Shown here: positions 52,621 to 61,647 of the stretch, in pieces
Layout of the letters: the number at the start of each line of letters is the position of its first letter
Position numbering within the stretch: position 1 is the stretch's first letter
NCBI RefSeq assembly: GCF_026248685.1
Contig: NZ_CP111037.1
Coordinates: 330,339 to 394,338, forward strand
Reading direction: 5' to 3'
DNA length: 64,000 nt
DNA from: Haladaptatus caseinilyticus
GTDB taxonomy: Archaea; Halobacteriota; Halobacteria; Halobacteriales; Haladaptataceae
Position numbers and translations under genes: made by a program
The notes under the pieces: model-generated
What the model was told of the DNA's origin: nothing
Database searches by the model: none
What the model saw: only the letters and a program-made list of their open reading frames with translations

Positions 52621-54135
52621 ATGTCGACGGAATCAGCCAGCGAACGTAAAAGCGAGATTCGACAACGCCACGAAACTGCCGCGGACGAAGTCGTCCCAAG
52701 CGAGTTGAAGCTCTACATCGGTGGGGAATGGATCGAGAGCTCCTCCAGCGAGACGTTTCAGACGAGGGACCCAACGACGGGCGAGGTCCTGGCTGACGTA
52801 CAGGCGGGGAAAGCGGACGATATCGACCGGGCAGTCGAGGCCGCGTGGGATGCTTACGACGAAACGTGGTCGAACTACTCCACTGCAGAGCGACAGGAAG
52901 TCCTCGAAACTATCGCGGACAGAGTAGAGGAGAAAAAATCGGAGTTTGCGACGCTCGAATCACTCGACAACGGCAAGCCGATTACCGAAGCACGAATCGA
53001 CATGGGGCTCGTGGTTGACCATTTCCGTTACTTCGCCGGGGCGGCGCGGACCAACGAGGGGACGACCGTCCCGACGGACGACAGCCGACACGTCCAGACG
53101 ATCCGCGAGCCATACGGCGTCGTCGGACAGATTATCCCGTGGAATTTCCCGCTGCTGATGGCAGCGTGGAAACTGGGACCGGCCCTCTCCGCCGGGAACA
53201 CTGTCGTCCTCAAACCCGCAGAGGAGACGCCACTGACCGTTCTCAAACTGATGGAAGAGATAGACGACGTGCTCCCTGATGGCGTCGTCAACGTCGTCAC
53301 CGGCTATGGACTGGAGGCTGGAGAGCCGCTCACTCGGCACTCCGACGTGAGAAAGCTCGCGTTCACCGGTTCGACCGAAGTGGGAAAATCGGTGATGAAA
53401 AACGCGGCGGACAACGTCGCCGACCTCACGCTCGAACTCGGCGGAAAAAGCCCGCTCGTTGTCTTCCCCGATGCCGATTTGGACAAAGCCGTCCGGACGA
53501 CAATCGTGTCAATTTTCTTCAACACCGGAGAGTGTTGCTGTGCGGGGTCGCGGCTCTTCCTCCACAGCGAAATCAAAGACGAGTTCGTACGGAGGCTCGC
53601 CGACGCAGCCGAAGACCTCACCGTCGGCGACCCGCTTCTCGACAGCACCGACCTGGGCCCCAAAGTGACACAGGAGCAGGTAGACCGGACGATGGAGTAC
53701 ATCGAGACGGCTCGTGACGCTGATGCGACGATCGTGACGGGCGGTGGAGTGCCGGACGACGAGGCACTGGACAACGGCTGTTTCGTCGCGCCGACGCTCA
53801 TCGACGACATCGACCACGACAACAAGGCGGTGCAGGAGGAGATCTTTGGACCGGTCCAAGAAGTGTTCGAGTGGACGGACTACAACGAGATGATTGATCG
53901 GGCGAACGACGTGGAGTACGGTCTGGCGGCGGGTGTCATCACGAACGACGTGACAAAGGCTCACGAAACCGCGAAGGATATCGAAGCGGGTAACATCTGG
54001 ATAAACCAGTACAATGACTTCCCCGCGGGACAGCCATTCGGGGGCTACAAACAATCCGGAATTGGGCGTGAGACGGCCTTCGAAGCCGTCGAACATTACA
54101 CCCAAACGAAAACGGTGAACCTCTCGCTGGACTAA
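52621..54135 (+). CDS. Aldehyde dehydrogenase (NAD(P)+-dependent)
   Basis: A 504-residue ALDH oxidising an aldehyde to its acid. Key residues are in place: Asn174 in IIPWNFPLLM, Glu272 in LELGGKSPLV, catalytic Cys306 in NTGECCCAGSRLF, and the C-terminal PFGGYKQSGIGRE. Its overall form is that of betaine-aldehyde or gamma-aminobutyraldehyde-type enzymes, but the substrate cannot be fixed. It lies between the M24-fold enzyme and a flavin monooxygenase, in the same direction. It has its own promoter region. Confidence 0.95.
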   Translation: MSTESASERKSEIRQRHETAADEVVPSELKLYIGGEWIESSSSETFQTRDPTTGEVLADVQAGKADDIDRAVEAAWDAYDETWSNYSTAERQEVLETIADRVEEKKSEFATLESLDNGKPITEARIDMGLVVDHFRYFAGAARTNEGTTVPTDDSRHVQTIREPYGVVGQIIPWNFPLLMAAWKLGPALSAGNTVVLKPAEETPLTVLKLMEEIDDVLPDGVVNVVTGYGLEAGEPLTRHSDVRKLAFTGSTEVGKSVMKNAADNVADLTLELGGKSPLVVFPDADLDKAVRTTIVSIFFNTGECCCAGSRLFLHSEIKDEFVRRLADAAEDLTVGDPLLDSTDLGPKVTQEQVDRTMEYIETARDADATIVTGGGVPDDEALDNGCFVAPTLIDDIDHDNKAVQEEIFGPVQEVFEWTDYNEMIDRANDVEYGLAAGVITNDVTKAHETAKDIEAGNIWINQYNDFPAGQPFGGYKQSGIGRETAFEAVEHYTQTKTVNLSLD

Positions 54136-54453
54136 ACAGGGAGAGAAATCACGGCTTTTTCGTTACGGCGAATGCCGACAGAGAGCGAAAAGGCGACTCG
54201 CCACCGCTAATCAAACAATGAAATTCCCGGAAAGAGCAGCACCAGCATTCCGACGAACACTGTCACCGGTTCGAACGTGTCGAAAATCGAGTTATCTGGC
54301 TTCTTTGGGGGTGAAGCTCATGATCAGTCCGACCATAGTTTTTAGGACATTTATATTCAGTGTAAGACTTCAATGGAACAAAGGCAGAAAGTCGGTATAC
54401 TGCTACGGTTCGTCCTTATAAACGATTAAGGTGTCTGCCTTCGATTTTCGACC
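54136..54453. other. Intergenic region, possible decayed micro-gene and LLM promoter
   Basis: A 318-nt gap. On the minus strand (54207-54321) MSFTPK in one frame and KPDNSIFDTFEPVTVFVG followed by MLVLLFPGISLFD in the next would form a 37-residue one-helix membrane peptide with a 1-nt frameshift. This is weak. Near the right end TTATAAAC (54416-54423), 31-38 nt before the next ATG, is a probable TATA element. Nothing else was seen. Confidence 0.45.
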
Positions 54454-55458
54454 ATGAAACTCGGGACAGGGCTGTTCACTTGCCAGCGACGACCGGACGA
54501 TAACCGCTCGATGACCGAGATTTACGACGAGATGCTGGAACTCGGCGAGACCATCGACGCCGCTGGACTCGACAGTTTGTGGGTTTCGGAACATCACTTC
54601 GCCGAAGACGGTTACCTACCGGCGACGATGCCATCACTCGGCGCACTGGCCGCCTGCACGGAAAACGTCGAAATAGGGACGTGCATCGCGCTCGCTCCAC
54701 TCTACGACGGCGTCCGACTCGCTGAAGACGCCGCGACGGTCGATCTGCTCTCGGATGGCCGCCTCACACTCGGACTGGCCATCGGGTCGAACCCCCGCGA
54801 GTTCGAGTCGTTCGGCGTCCCACGTGAGGAGCGCGTCGAACGGTTAAGCGACCTGACGAACCTCCTGCGAGCATCGTGGTCGGATGGAAACCTCGACTAC
54901 GACGCCGAGTTCCACGACGTCTCTCCGGACGTGAATGTAACGCCGAAACCCGAATCCGACCTTCCCATCATGTTCGGGGGGTCGGTCAAACCCGCCGTCC
55001 GACGTGCCGCTCGCGTGGCGGATGCGTGGTGCGCCCCCTCCTCGATTTCGATCGAGGGAATTCGCAAACGAAAGGAGGACATCGAGCGCGTACGGGAGGA
55101 AGAAGATATCGAGGGCGATTTCGAGGTGTACGCCCTTCAACACGGCTTCGTCGCCGACTCGAAGGAGGCGGCGTGGGAAGCGATGAAACCGGGGTACTTC
55201 TACATCCAGCGTCGGTACGCCGAAATCTTTTCGGGCGAGTCGGTCGAGGAACTGGACGACGAGCGTAAACAGGAGCTGAAAGAACAGGCCATCTTCGGTA
55301 CGCCCGAACAGATCGCGGAGGAGTTGAACGAATACCGCGAAGCCCTGGGTGACGACATTCACTTTATCTTCCGTACCTACCATCCCGGTATCGGTACCCG
55401 GAAAATGGTGGACTGTATCGAACGCCTCGGCGACGAAGTCGCACCGCTCGTCCGGTGA
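54454..55458 (+). CDS. LLM-class (luciferase-like) flavin-dependent oxidoreductase
   Basis: A 334-residue TIM-barrel flavoprotein of the bacterial-luciferase/F420-reductase superfamily. SLWVSEHHFAEDGYLPATMP, EIGTCIALAPLYDGVRLAED and SDGRLTLGLAIGSNPREFES are typical; a C-terminal TYHPGIGTRKMVDCIERLG closes the barrel. It may use FMN or coenzyme F420, which haloarchaea make. It could oxygenate or reduce an intermediate of the adjacent pathway. A probable TATA lies 31-38 nt upstream. No reductase partner is visible. Confidence 0.9.
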   Translation: MKLGTGLFTCQRRPDDNRSMTEIYDEMLELGETIDAAGLDSLWVSEHHFAEDGYLPATMPSLGALAACTENVEIGTCIALAPLYDGVRLAEDAATVDLLSDGRLTLGLAIGSNPREFESFGVPREERVERLSDLTNLLRASWSDGNLDYDAEFHDVSPDVNVTPKPESDLPIMFGGSVKPAVRRAARVADAWCAPSSISIEGIRKRKEDIERVREEEDIEGDFEVYALQHGFVADSKEAAWEAMKPGYFYIQRRYAEIFSGESVEELDDERKQELKEQAIFGTPEQIAEELNEYREALGDDIHFIFRTYHPGIGTRKMVDCIERLGDEVAPLVR

Positions 55459-55736
55459 GGCCCTATCGGTTCGAAACCGTTCGATAGCGGTCGAATCGGT
55501 TCGGTTTCTGACGGCGTTCGTCATCTCGTAACACCCCGGCGTTTCCGCTGTTCTACGACCGTGCCGTGTAACACACACGTAACGCCAATACGTTCCAGCA
55601 ACGGTGTTTTGAGTTCCGTGTGCGCTCATATCTCACCAACCGGAAAACAGTTGACATCGGGTCCATCGTGTCCGGTATCAGCTCGGGAGGTTTCCGAACC
55701 GCATCCCTTTAGTGATTTCAGGCGATAATTTCCCAT

Positions 55737-55928
55737 ATGGGTTTTGGAAGCTACGACGAATCTGAACAACAGAACCGAGAACAGGATTCCAACATGGACG
55801 AGTCGAGCGCCGTCAACGTCCACGAAAACGATCACAAGGGCGAAATCACGTTCGACAGCGATGCTTCCAGCGACGAACTCATCGCCAAACTCGGTGAGAT
55901 GAAAGACGACGCAGACGACGAGTCGTAG
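55737..55928 (+). CDS. DUF5786-like small acidic haloarchaeal protein
   Basis: A 63-residue, highly acidic protein. It begins MGFGSYDESEQQNREQD and has VNVHENDHKGEITFDSD and a helical end. This is the pattern of a short family common to nearly all haloarchaea (DUF5786), with unknown function. ATG 55737 is the natural start. Confidence 0.88.
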   Translation: MGFGSYDESEQQNREQDSNMDESSAVNVHENDHKGEITFDSDASSDELIAKLGEMKDDADDES

Positions 55929-56208
55929 CGCCGCCAAGGTCCCAACGATCGTTTTTGCTGAATTGATCCCTCGGGACGGTTCCCGTTCCATACCGTCGAT
56001 TGCTCGGAGAAACATCGGTCGATGGGTAGTGGTTCGAACTGGCACGTACCATTCGTCCAATCGATTGGCCAGTATCGATTAGAGCTGATCGTGCTTCCTC
56101 GACCGATTGACCACTGATTGATTTGCTGAGAGCCACTATCGGCACCGAGATGGGCGATTGCAATCACACACTGTGAGATCGTATAGTAGCATGGAGTGTA
56201 TGTTCAGC

Positions 56209-56622
56209 TTACGTCGCCAACAACGCAACCGCACCGATCGCGAGTCCGACACCCGCTAGATCCCTCGTACTTACCGATTCGCCGAGAAAAACGACGACGA
56301 TTCGGACGGCGACGACGAAATAGAGTGCCGTTATCGTCGTGGCGATCGCGGTGTTTCCGCGTTGGAGCGCGGCGTAGTAACTTATCGAACCCGCGCCGGA
56401 AAAGAGTCCGCCAACGATCGCGAACGAGACACCCCGTCCGGTGAGCAGTACCGATCCCGACTGCGAGGCAATATACAGGAGAGCAACACCGACGCCCACC
56501 GCATAGGAGATCGCCATCGCGACCTCGGGTTGGAGCGTTTGAGTCGCGTAATCGGCAAACACCGCCCAGACACCCCACGCGAGCATTCCACCCACGGCAA
56601 AGAGGACTGCTGTTCGAACCAT
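56209..56622 (-). CDS. EamA/DMT-family half-size membrane protein
   Basis: A 137-residue, five-helix EamA unit (GVWAVFADYATQTLQPEVAM, YYAALQRGNTAIATTITALY, LGESVSTRDLAGVGLAIGAV). Full-length DMT transporters carry two such units, so this gene would need to dimerise or is a half-gene remnant. ATG 56622 (MVRTAVLFA) was chosen; ATG 56658 would add a polar stretch. Confidence 0.85.
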   Translation of the reverse strand: MVRTAVLFAVGGMLAWGVWAVFADYATQTLQPEVAMAISYAVGVGVALLYIASQSGSVLLTGRGVSFAIVGGLFSGAGSISYYAALQRGNTAIATTITALYFVVAVRIVVVFLGESVSTRDLAGVGLAIGAVALLAT

Positions 56623-56777
56623 ATGTTCAACCACGAACCGAACTGACGAATGGGTTCCCATTCCGTGTTTCAGGCGGAGGCTGTCACCGAGCAAAGGCTG
56701 TCAAACTGTAAACAGTGCGTGCCTGTTTTCGCGGTAGTATAGGTATAACAAATTGCGAACCTCACGACCACATCGGC

Positions 56778-58124
56778 ATGGCGCGCACCGTGACACTCGT
56801 ATTCGTTCTTCTCGTCGTGACCACCGCCGGGGCGATGGCGCTCCCCAGCGGCGTAGTGGAACAGCAGGCGGAACCGGAACCGGCCGAACGCTGGAACAAG
56901 ACGTACGGTAGTTCGGGCGATGAAATATTCAACGACGTCGTCCGAACCGACGACGGCGGCTACGTTCTCGCCGGAGAGACGGAGAGTTCCGGAAGTGGCA
57001 TCGACGGTTGGGTCGTGAAAATCGACGCAAACGGCAATCAACAGTGGTCACGAACCCTCAGCGGACCGGGTACCGACAGACTGTATTCGGTCGTTACGAC
57101 CGACGATGGCGGCGTAATGGTAGCAGGGCGGACCGACCGCGGTGGAAGCGCGACGGGATGGATCGCCGAACTCGGAGGCGATGGTTCGACGCAGAACGAA
57201 CGAACATCCGGCCCGGGTGCGTTTTACAGCCTCGAACGAGATGGTAACGGGTACGTCCTCGCCGGATGGACGAGCGACGGGGGGAAGAAGGGGTGGCTGT
57301 TGAAACTCGCCGGGTCAGGGGAGAAAGCGTGGGAAGAAACGTACGCTAGCCCGGAAGGGTCCTCGTCCGGCGGGTTCAAAGCAGTCGTTCCGGCGTCGAA
57401 CGGCTATTTCCTCGCTGGCGAAGTCGATGGGGGAAGCCAAGACGCGTGGGCGATGCGCGTCGGAAACAACGGCGAACGACAATGGCAGAAAACGGCAGGG
57501 GGGTCGGACAGGGAAGCGATCTGGGCCGCAACGGGCGGTGACGACGGAATCGTTCTCGCAGGAGAGTCAGAAAGCGGGGACTCCCGAGACGGATGGGTTC
57601 TCAAGTACGATGCGAACGGTGATCTCGCGTGGGAGAACCGATACGGTGAAGCGGACGTCGACTGGCTCGACTCCGCCATGAAAACGGCTGACGGTGGCTA
57701 TCTCTTTACCGGGGGAACATTGACCGGCGGAATCGGTAGTGCGGATGGCTACGTCGTGAAAACCGGAGCGGACGGTACCGTCCAGTGGGAGAAGGCCTAC
57801 GGGAGTGCACAGTGGGATAAACCGTGGCCAGCGATTCAGGCACACGGAGGAGGCTATTTACTGGCGGGACAGACTGGTGGATTTGGGGCCACGGGGATGG
57901 ACGGTTGGGTGCTCCACCTCGGTCAGGATGGACAGGTTTCGGCGTCAGATGGGACCACAGGGGACAACGGTTCCAATGACGGTGCAAACGAGGGTACTAC
58001 ATCGACCAGCCAGTCGGGACAACAAGACACTCGGAGTGGAGACACGAGTCTTCCCGGATTTACCGGTGCACTTGCGATCATCGCCCTCGCCCTGTCCGTT
58101 CTCATCTGGCGACGAAAAGGGTGA
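56778..58124 (+). CDS. PGF-CTERM cell-surface protein with beta-propeller-like repeats
   Basis: A 448-residue secreted protein. Signal peptide at 1-20 (TVTLVFVLLVVTTAGAMA). Seven or eight repeats follow, each with a DDGGYVLAG-like strand and a GWVVKIDANG-like strand (DGGYVLAGETESSGSG, GWVLKYDANGDLAWENRYG). A Ser/Thr/Gly linker precedes the PGF-CTERM anchor LPGFTGALAIIALALSVLIW and RRK. Archaeosortase A would cut at PGF and attach lipid, holding the protein on the surface. Repeats of this type form beta-propellers; the ligand is unknown. Confidence 0.9.
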   Translation: MARTVTLVFVLLVVTTAGAMALPSGVVEQQAEPEPAERWNKTYGSSGDEIFNDVVRTDDGGYVLAGETESSGSGIDGWVVKIDANGNQQWSRTLSGPGTDRLYSVVTTDDGGVMVAGRTDRGGSATGWIAELGGDGSTQNERTSGPGAFYSLERDGNGYVLAGWTSDGGKKGWLLKLAGSGEKAWEETYASPEGSSSGGFKAVVPASNGYFLAGEVDGGSQDAWAMRVGNNGERQWQKTAGGSDREAIWAATGGDDGIVLAGESESGDSRDGWVLKYDANGDLAWENRYGEADVDWLDSAMKTADGGYLFTGGTLTGGIGSADGYVVKTGADGTVQWEKAYGSAQWDKPWPAIQAHGGGYLLAGQTGGFGATGMDGWVLHLGQDGQVSASDGTTGDNGSNDGANEGTTSTSQSGQQDTRSGDTSLPGFTGALAIIALALSVLIWRRKG

Positions 58125-58345
58125 GAACGCGACGTAGCACGGAAATCACGAATCGAATTTCGAGGGCATCTCCGGTCGGTGAACCCGAACCCGATTGGAG
58201 GCTTCTCGGCCGTTAACATCACCAGACGGAGTGGATTCAGTGATCCGATTATGAAGGGAGTAGTTGGTTATTTTTATCGATAATCGAGGTTCTTTTATGC
58301 CAGTAACCAGTCAGAGTTGCTAACTAACTGAGTCGTAATCATACA

Positions 58346-58672
58346 ATGACGGACGAGAAATTGACAGAGAGAATGGAAAATTTGGATAGGGATGAACGCG
58401 CTGCCTACCGAATTACCGGCGACACCGACAACGTGAGTACGAGAGTTATCCGAGGTATCGAAGAGATCGTCGGCAAGGATGAGGAGCGACGAACGTGGCT
58501 CTACGATTGCATTGACCCGGACGCGCTCGATGCGATATTTAGTCAGAAACACAGTGGCGCCACCCGTGATGAGGGAAAGGTCGTCTTTACCGCCCGAAAA
58601 TGTGAGGTCGTCGTTCACGGGACCGGAGAAATACACATCTACGCGCCCAAAAATCACGTACCAAACGAGTAG
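58346..58672 (+). CDS. HalOD1 output-domain protein
   Basis: A 108-residue protein matching the small haloarchaeal HalOD1 signalling-output domain: STRVIRGIEEIVGKDEER (helix), CIDPDALDAIF and VFTARKCEVVVHGTGEIHIY (strands). Stand-alone copies are frequent. It may take part in signal output, but no partner is next to it. Confidence 0.85.
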   Translation: MTDEKLTERMENLDRDERAAYRITGDTDNVSTRVIRGIEEIVGKDEERRTWLYDCIDPDALDAIFSQKHSGATRDEGKVVFTARKCEVVVHGTGEIHIYAPKNHVPNE

Positions 58673-58731
58673 TCGAACGATTTCGAAACGGTATTGATGA
58701 CGCGCCCGTGAATGGCTTCAAGAGCCCATTG

Positions 58732-58968
58732 ATGACCGACGAAGCAACCGTTTCCTTCCGCGAGCTATGTCGTGAGCTACCGGTTCAAACCGGACTCTTT
58801 AGCTTTGGACCGATAGTGATCGGGATGGCTCAGTTGTGGAACGGGTACGCCCACGAGACTGCAGTTTCGATTCACGCCCTGTTTGCCATCGTGATGGTCG
58901 GATTTGCTGTACTCGTTACGCGCTATCATCTCGCCTCGTTCCGACTCGACAAGTTGGAGCGAACGTAG
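58732..58968 (+). CDS. Small two-TM membrane protein
   Basis: About 78 residues with hydrophobic helices GLFSFGPIVIGMAQLW and AVSIHALFAIVMVGFAVLVT. ATG 58732 gives MTDEATVSFRELC; a GTG at 58708 would add eight residues. No family is recognised. It converges on the SPW-repeat gene with 13 nt between stops. Confidence 0.6.
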   Translation: MTDEATVSFRELCRELPVQTGLFSFGPIVIGMAQLWNGYAHETAVSIHALFAIVMVGFAVLVTRYHLASFRLDKLERT

Positions 58969-58981
58969 GAGAACCGCCCCT

Positions 58982-59395
58982 TCAGGTGGTTCCTGCAGGC
59001 GCGCCCGCTCTCGCTTCCCTGCCTGCGTAGGCGTTGTAGCCGGCGATGATGGCGACGACGACACCGGAGACGATGTCACTCCAGAATACCGTTCCAACGG
59101 CCATCACGAACGGAACCAGAATCATCCACAATCCCATTAGCGCGACGAACGACGAACTCCCGATACTCGTCGTCAGTCCCTTCGACATTCGATAGTAGTT
59201 GTATCCCGCGACCAAGAAAATCGCGGCCCCGATGATGATGTTGTTCCAGTAGCTCGACATCGACATCGTATAGACGAACGCCGAGACGAATATCCACGCC
59301 CCGATAAGCGATACGAAACCGCTCAGCCACTTCAGATTCGACGTGTCGGTATCCGTCGCGCGTGCCGATTGCTCTCTCGCTTCGGTTTCACTCAT
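58982..59395 (-). CDS. SPW-repeat four-helix membrane protein
   Basis: A 137-residue protein with two SPW-type repeats: the first pair of helices (LSGFVSLIGAWIFVSAFV, YWNNIIIGAAIFLVAGYNYY) and the second pair (LMGLWMILVPFVMAVG, WSDIVSGVVVAIIAGYNAYA). Start ATG 59395 (MSETEAREQ) is preferred. The family is common in haloarchaea and bacteria with unknown role. Confidence 0.88.
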   Translation of the reverse strand: MSETEAREQSARATDTDTSNLKWLSGFVSLIGAWIFVSAFVYTMSMSSYWNNIIIGAAIFLVAGYNYYRMSKGLTTSIGSSSFVALMGLWMILVPFVMAVGTVFWSDIVSGVVVAIIAGYNAYAGREARAGAPAGTT

Positions 59396-59517
59396 CAGTT
59401 TTTCCTCCATATGACCGTAGATTGAGCGAGCGAATAAAGCGAGCGACCGTTCACGAACTAATGGTCCATTACGGGGACGAAAACGGCGATAGCCCGACGA
59501 CGAACCGGTAGGGATAG

Positions 59518-61572
59518 CTACACCGGTCCGGGATCGTGCGTTTCGAACCACGCCGTCAACTGTTCGATTCGGTGAATCGCCCGGTCTGGGTCGCCGATGG
59601 CGTGATGTTCGTCGGGATAGACGACGAGTTTCGCGGGGATGCCTTGCTTTTTCACACTGACGTAGAGCTGTTCGGACTGGGATGGGGGACAGCGCCAATC
59701 ATCGCCACCGGCAGTAACCAACAGTGGCGTCTCTACATCGCCGACATCCGTAATGCTCGACGCCGAATCGTACGTTTCCGGATTCTCCCACGGAAGACCG
59801 AAATCGTTCTCCCACCATTTGTGAGCGTCGTCGGTGCCGTAACACGACCGTAAATCGTAGATGCCGTGTTCCGCCGCGGCACCTGCGAAACGGTTCGTGT
59901 TCGTGATGAGAAATCCGGTCGTAATACCGCCATACGAGAAACCGGTGGCAAAAGTGCGGTCGGGATCGACCCAGTCGCGCTCGACGAGATGCTCGACGCC
60001 TGCGATCACATCTTCGACTTCACGTGGTCCCCAGTCGCCTCGGATGACCTCGCTGAACTCCCTGCCGTAGGAGCTGCTTCCGCGATAGTTGGGTCGAAGG
60101 ACGGCGTATCCTCGGTCGGTCCAGTAGGCGTACTCGAATTTGAACTCGGGCGCATCGTAGGAAATGGGACCACCGTGGATGGAAACGATGAGCGGGAGGG
60201 GAGTCGGGTCGTCCCGGTCGAAGTCGGCCGGGAGATACGCAATAGCCTCGATGTCGTCGCCGGACTCGTTGTCGTAGACGACACGCTGACAGTTGGGCAT
60301 AGCGTGGGATTCCTCGAACGCGTCATTGAGATTCGTCACCCGAGTCGATTCGCCGTGATCGAGTTCCCTCAAGGCGATCGTATACAGGTCCCCGACCGTC
60401 TCCGGCTCGGTAGACAGGAGCGCGACCGCCTCGTCTGCGAAGTCGAAGTTCGCGATCGTGTGATAATCGTCCTGTGATTCGTACGTGAACTCCGGCGCGC
60501 GTTCGTCGGCAAAGCACCGGACGAGACGAGTGCTCCCCTCGTCGCCGATCGTCGTAAGGAGAGTTTCCTCGTCCGTCCAGCGAATCCGATTCGCGTGTGC
60601 TACGGTTCGGTCAAGCGATTCCGTAATCGACCGGTATCGAGTATCGTCCGTTCCCGCGGCGTTGCCAACGTCTTCCGTGACGTAGACTTGCGTCGGGATG
60701 TGCCAGTTGACGGCGTCACTCCCGACGAACACGAGACGAGCGCCATCAGGACTCCACTGGAGCGCGTTTATCGTGTGTTTCGAATCCGTAATCTGCCGAC
60801 AGTCGGAGCCGTCCGGGTCGATGGTATAGAGGTCCATCACGCCGGAATCGTCGGGTCGTTCGGTTCGATTCGAAATGAAAGCGATCCGGTCGGGTCCCCA
60901 GGCAGGTTGTAATCCGGACATCGGTTCGAATGCACCGCTACCGTAGGCATCGTCGAGTCGACGCTCCTCACGGGTCGCCAGATCGACGACGAATAGGTAC
61001 GTCGTCACGTCGTCCAAGAACCCCTTTCCATCGAATCGATGTTGGAGACGGTCTATTTCGACCGGACCCCCGTTCCGTCGTTTTCGGAGATAATCCGCCT
61101 GCTCCTCCGTCGGGTCGCGGGACGAGATGACGAGTCGATCGCTTTTCGGCCCCCAGTCGAACTCGGTCACACCCTCCTCACGGTCGGTTACTTGGCGGGC
61201 GTCGCCACCGCGTTCGAGGTCGAACACCCACACCTGCGATCTCGGCTCGTCATCGCCGGATTCGTCTTCGTCGTCGCCGTCCGAATCGTCGTCCTGTACG
61301 GTGAGGGCGGTGTCTTCGTCGCGGCTGGCCAGAAACCCGAGTTTCGACCCATCGGGCGACCAGTTCGGCGACCCGGCGTCCGAGGCGCGGGAGAGGCGGT
61401 AGGGTTCGTCGCTTCCGTCCGTCGGAACGACGAACAGTGATGTTCGTCGGTCGTCCTCATCCCGGTCGAACTCGCTCGCAACGAAGGCGATCCGGTCACC
61501 GTCCGGTGAAAGTGCGAAGTCTGACGCGAGCGTCAAGTCGTAAAAGTCGTTCACGTCGAACGTTTCAGTCAT
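59518..61572 (-). CDS. S9-family (acylaminoacyl/prolyl oligopeptidase) serine peptidase
   Basis: A 684-residue cytoplasmic peptidase. The N-terminal beta-propeller (about 1-400) has repeats such as FALSPDGDRIAFVASEFD and NWSPDGSKLGFLAS. The C-terminal alpha/beta-hydrolase carries nucleophile Ser in ATGFSYGGITTGFL, Asp in GGDDWRCPPSQSEQLY and His in YPDEHHAIGDP. An acidic Asp-rich insert (DDDSDGDDEDESGDDEP) is a halophilic adaptation. It would finish degradation of imported peptides. ATG 61572 (MTETFDVNDF) is preferred. Confidence 0.94.
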   Translation of the reverse strand: MTETFDVNDFYDLTLASDFALSPDGDRIAFVASEFDRDEDDRRTSLFVVPTDGSDEPYRLSRASDAGSPNWSPDGSKLGFLASRDEDTALTVQDDDSDGDDEDESGDDEPRSQVWVFDLERGGDARQVTDREEGVTEFDWGPKSDRLVISSRDPTEEQADYLRKRRNGGPVEIDRLQHRFDGKGFLDDVTTYLFVVDLATREERRLDDAYGSGAFEPMSGLQPAWGPDRIAFISNRTERPDDSGVMDLYTIDPDGSDCRQITDSKHTINALQWSPDGARLVFVGSDAVNWHIPTQVYVTEDVGNAAGTDDTRYRSITESLDRTVAHANRIRWTDEETLLTTIGDEGSTRLVRCFADERAPEFTYESQDDYHTIANFDFADEAVALLSTEPETVGDLYTIALRELDHGESTRVTNLNDAFEESHAMPNCQRVVYDNESGDDIEAIAYLPADFDRDDPTPLPLIVSIHGGPISYDAPEFKFEYAYWTDRGYAVLRPNYRGSSSYGREFSEVIRGDWGPREVEDVIAGVEHLVERDWVDPDRTFATGFSYGGITTGFLITNTNRFAGAAAEHGIYDLRSCYGTDDAHKWWENDFGLPWENPETYDSASSITDVGDVETPLLVTAGGDDWRCPPSQSEQLYVSVKKQGIPAKLVVYPDEHHAIGDPDRAIHRIEQLTAWFETHDPGPV

Positions 61573-61647
61573 CGGTCGCATATCTCAGGCGAGGCATATA
61601 GGTGTACGTTCGCCAGCAAGTTGAACGAAATCAACGGTGAAAATCAC

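Noticed and set aside
55459..55736. Inverted-repeat-like ATCGGTTCGAAACCG text after the LLM gene
   Set aside because: TTCGAA-type palindromes are abundant in this genome and no T-tract follows, so neither terminator nor operator can be supported.
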